A DNA stretch of 64,000 nt, from contig NZ_CP031969.1 of the NCBI RefSeq assembly GCF_003443735.1, forward strand, positions 992,001-1,056,000, read 5' to 3'. Positions 62,198-64,000 of this stretch are shown in pieces. Position numbers and translations under genes: made by a program. The notes below the pieces were generated by a model. The model did not search any database. It was given only the letters and a program-made list of their open reading frames with translations, and was not told the DNA's origin. Each line of letters starts with the position of its first letter. Position 1 is the first letter of the stretch. This stretch comes from Streptomyces sp. CC0208 (lineage in GTDB: Bacteria; Actinomycetota; Actinomycetes; Streptomycetales; Streptomycetaceae).

Positions 62198-62987
62198 CTA
62201 GCAACGAGGCGCCGCGTCGCTCAAATCATTTTCAGGAGCCGGTGCCATGCCGATGAAGACCATGGACGACAGGCCGGCGACGGCGAAGGCCGTGAAGCCC
62301 CAGTCGCCGTTGCCCGAGGCGAGCAACTGGCCGCCGAGCCACGGGCCGAAGACGGCGCCGAAGCGACCCATGCCCGAGGTCCAGCCGACGGCCGTGGCGC
62401 GGTTGTCGGCGTCGGAGCGGATCGAGACCGTGGCGTAGATCATCGTCTGGACGCTGAGCAGGAAGACGCCCGCGGCGGTCAGCGTGAACCAGAGCGCCGA
62501 GATGCGCGGGGCGCCGAAGCGGTCGGGGGCCCGGCCCGCGACCAGCATGCCCACGATGCCGCCGAGGTTGAAGCGACCACGAAGGACAGGGCGGAGCCCA
62601 GTTCGTAGCCCTCGGCCCGCATCAGGGTGGGCAGCCAGGTGGCGACGCCGTAGACGAGGAGCAGACCGCCGAACGAGGCCACCCAGTAGAGCAGCGTCTG
62701 GATCCACTCGTTCCCGCGGAAGAGGTTCGCCAGGTTGGTCCAGCGGTCCCCGGCGCCGCCGGTACTCGCGGCGGGCACCTCGACGTCGTAGCGCTCGGCA
62801 AGGGCCATGGCCTCCTCGCCGCGGCCCTTGGCTACCAGGAAGCTCAGCGACTCCGGCAGCAGCTTCGCCAGCACCGGGGCGAAGAGCAGTGGGAGGACGC
62901 AGACCCAGAACGCGGCACGCCAGCCGACGGTGAGGCCGAAGGTCCTGGTCTCCAGCAGGTGGGGCAGCACCAACGGCAAGCGGGACC
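62198..62987 (-). pseudogene. Truncated, frameshifted aromatic-acid MFS transporter
   Basis: Two minus-strand frames together give the second half of an AAHS-family (aromatic acid:H+ symporter) MFS protein. The first carries GWRAAFWVCVLPLLFAPVLA, LPESLSFLVAKGRGEEAMAL and VYGVATWLPTLMRAEGYELG. It then breaks at about 62572, where one base is missing, and the second frame continues FNLGGIVGMLVAGRAPDRFG and VGWTSGMGRFGAVFGPWLGG to a stop at 62198. The first four or so membrane helices are absent; the sequence runs straight into the end of the dioxygenase gene. Both faults suggest a dead gene, perhaps once importing the dioxygenase substrate. Confidence 0.85.
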
Positions 62988-63010
62988 TACGTGGCTCGGA
63001 ACACCGCAGC

Positions 63011-63961
63011 TCAGGCCACCGGCGGCGTCCCGTGTGTATGGAACGACTCGATGGTCTTCAGACCCCAGGCCTGGCCCTTCTTCCGCTCCTCCTCGGTCCA
63101 GGTGACGAGCGGCCAGTCGGGCGCCAGCACCAGCCGGGTGAGCGGGTTGCACAGCTCGATACGGTTGCCGCCGGGCTCGTAGACGTACAGGAAGAACGTC
63201 TGCTGGATGGCGTGCTTGTGCGGGCCGGTCTCGATGAACACGCCGGTGTCGATGGCGAGATCGGCCGCGCGCAGGACGTCCTCGCGGGTGTCGGTCGCGA
63301 AGGCGATGTGGTGCAGCCGCCCCTCGCTGCCGGTCCAGTCCGAGGTGTAGACGACGTCGTACGACTTGTTCGTGTACGTCAGCCAGCGCGCCGCGATCTT
63401 CCCGCTGTCCAGCCGGATCTGCTCGGTGGGCCGGGCGCCGAGCACGTTCTGCTGGAACTCGGCGTTGGCGAGCACGTCGGCCGCGAGGAAGTTGATGTGG
63501 TCCAACCGCCGTACGCCCACTCCCCTGTTGGGCTTGGCCTGCGGCTGGTTCTTCAGCGCGGGTTTCAGATCGTCGGGGGCCCGGTAGTGCTCGCTCTCCC
63601 AGTAGAGGGCGTGTTCGTGGCCGTCCGGGTCGGTGGTGACGTAGAGCTTGCCGAGACCGGGTTCGTCCTCGACCCAGGTGCCGGTGCCACCGGACTCCTC
63701 AACTGCCTTGATACGGCGGTGAAGTGCCTCCTCGCTGGAGGTGCGCAGGGCGAGCCTGCCGAGCCCGGGCTGCTCGCGGGCGGTGAGGACCAGGCTGTGG
63801 TGCTCGTAGTCGTCGTAGGTCCGCAAGTACACCGTGTCGCCGTCCTGGCCGTTGACGGTGAGGCCCAGGAAGTCGGTGAAGAAGGCGACGCTGGCGTCCA
63901 GGTCCGGGGTGAACAGCTGGGTGTGGCCGATGTGGGCGATGTCGCCGAGCGGCGGAGTCAT
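63011..63961 (-). CDS. Extradiol-type VOC-family dioxygenase (catechol 2,3-dioxygenase-like)
   Basis: The 316-residue protein has two glyoxalase/VOC modules: IAHIGHTQLFTPDLDASVAF with LYVTTDPDGHEHALYWESEH, then VGVRRLDHINFLAADVLANA. The probable iron ligands are His155 (LDHINF), His218 (LHHIAFATD) and Glu269 (NRIELCNP), the type I extradiol triad. Family members cleave catechols with O2. ATG 63961 has AGGAGG six bases upstream; the GTG just before it is too close. A broken aromatic-acid transporter gene follows directly, supporting a former aromatic degradation cluster. The promoter region runs to the window end. Confidence 0.9.
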   Translation of the reverse strand: MTPPLGDIAHIGHTQLFTPDLDASVAFFTDFLGLTVNGQDGDTVYLRTYDDYEHHSLVLTAREQPGLGRLALRTSSEEALHRRIKAVEESGGTGTWVEDEPGLGKLYVTTDPDGHEHALYWESEHYRAPDDLKPALKNQPQAKPNRGVGVRRLDHINFLAADVLANAEFQQNVLGARPTEQIRLDSGKIAARWLTYTNKSYDVVYTSDWTGSEGRLHHIAFATDTREDVLRAADLAIDTGVFIETGPHKHAIQQTFFLYVYEPGGNRIELCNPLTRLVLAPDWPLVTWTEEERKKGQAWGLKTIESFHTHGTPPVA

Positions 63962-64000
63962 CACTGACCTCCTGTGGGTCGGTCGGCGGCCCGGGGGAAG

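Overview
The window looks like a chromosomal segment of a Streptomyces or close relative. Base composition is very GC-rich with strong third-position GC bias. GTG (and a few TTG) starts are common, many genes are coupled by 4-base ATGA/GTGA overlaps, a rare TTA codon occurs in one gene, and families typical of the genus are present (CHAT, large LuxR/MalT regulators, HdeD, SHOCT, EmrB/QacA-type MFS). No phage, plasmid, insertion sequence or CRISPR array was recognised.

Left arm (1-13.5 kb): the end of a CHAT-domain gene and a large LuxR-family ATPase regulator meet at a strong hairpin. A small unknown gene follows, then a long minus-strand sulfur-scavenging region: four flavin-dependent luciferase-like monooxygenases, an N-acetyltransferase, a polar-amino-acid-type ABC transporter (permease, ATPase, lipoprotein) and a glutathionyl-hydroquinone-reductase-like protein. 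Three short leader-peptide genes sharing a (H/S)(I/V)DLxRV(S/C)SAL-type sequence stand in front of the three transcription units.

13.6-17.2 kb: a sugar-acid module with an IlvD/Edd-type Fe-S dehydratase, a zinc alcohol dehydrogenase and a shortened IclR regulator.

17.3-45.8 kb: a Wzx/Wzy-type exopolysaccharide locus with divergent and convergent blocks. It holds a polyprenyl-phosphate sugar transferase, five glycosyltransferases, a flippase, a Wzy polymerase fused to a Wzz-like domain, two further Wzz-like proteins and secreted accessory proteins. It also holds a full candidate enzyme set for UDP-2,3-diacetamido-2,3-dideoxy-uronic acid (6-dehydrogenase, 3-dehydrogenase, aminotransferase, acetyltransferase, 2-epimerase), plus a second aminotransferase/acetyltransferase/epimerase group. 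No tyrosine autokinase is visible. A 189-bp in-frame tandem duplication crosses the junction between the flippase and a beta-helix lipoprotein gene, and a 34-bp degenerate minisatellite lies near the right end.

45.9-58.2 kb: an ABC exporter, a secreted GH59-like glycosidase with an apparently leaderless promoter, and a block of small membrane/stress-type genes plus a DHA2 drug exporter. Each of the four transcription units in that block carries the same 17-bp palindrome (TCACCC-N5-GGGTGA) 80-100 bases before its first start codon. A MalT-like LuxR regulator closes the block.

58.6-64 kb: tRNA-Pro(GGG) with a terminator, a divergent MFS/TetR pair with three palindromic operators between them, an IF-1 paralogue coupled to an acetyltransferase (with a possible upstream leader ORF), a 5'-truncated and frameshifted aromatic-acid transporter pseudogene, and an extradiol-type VOC dioxygenase.
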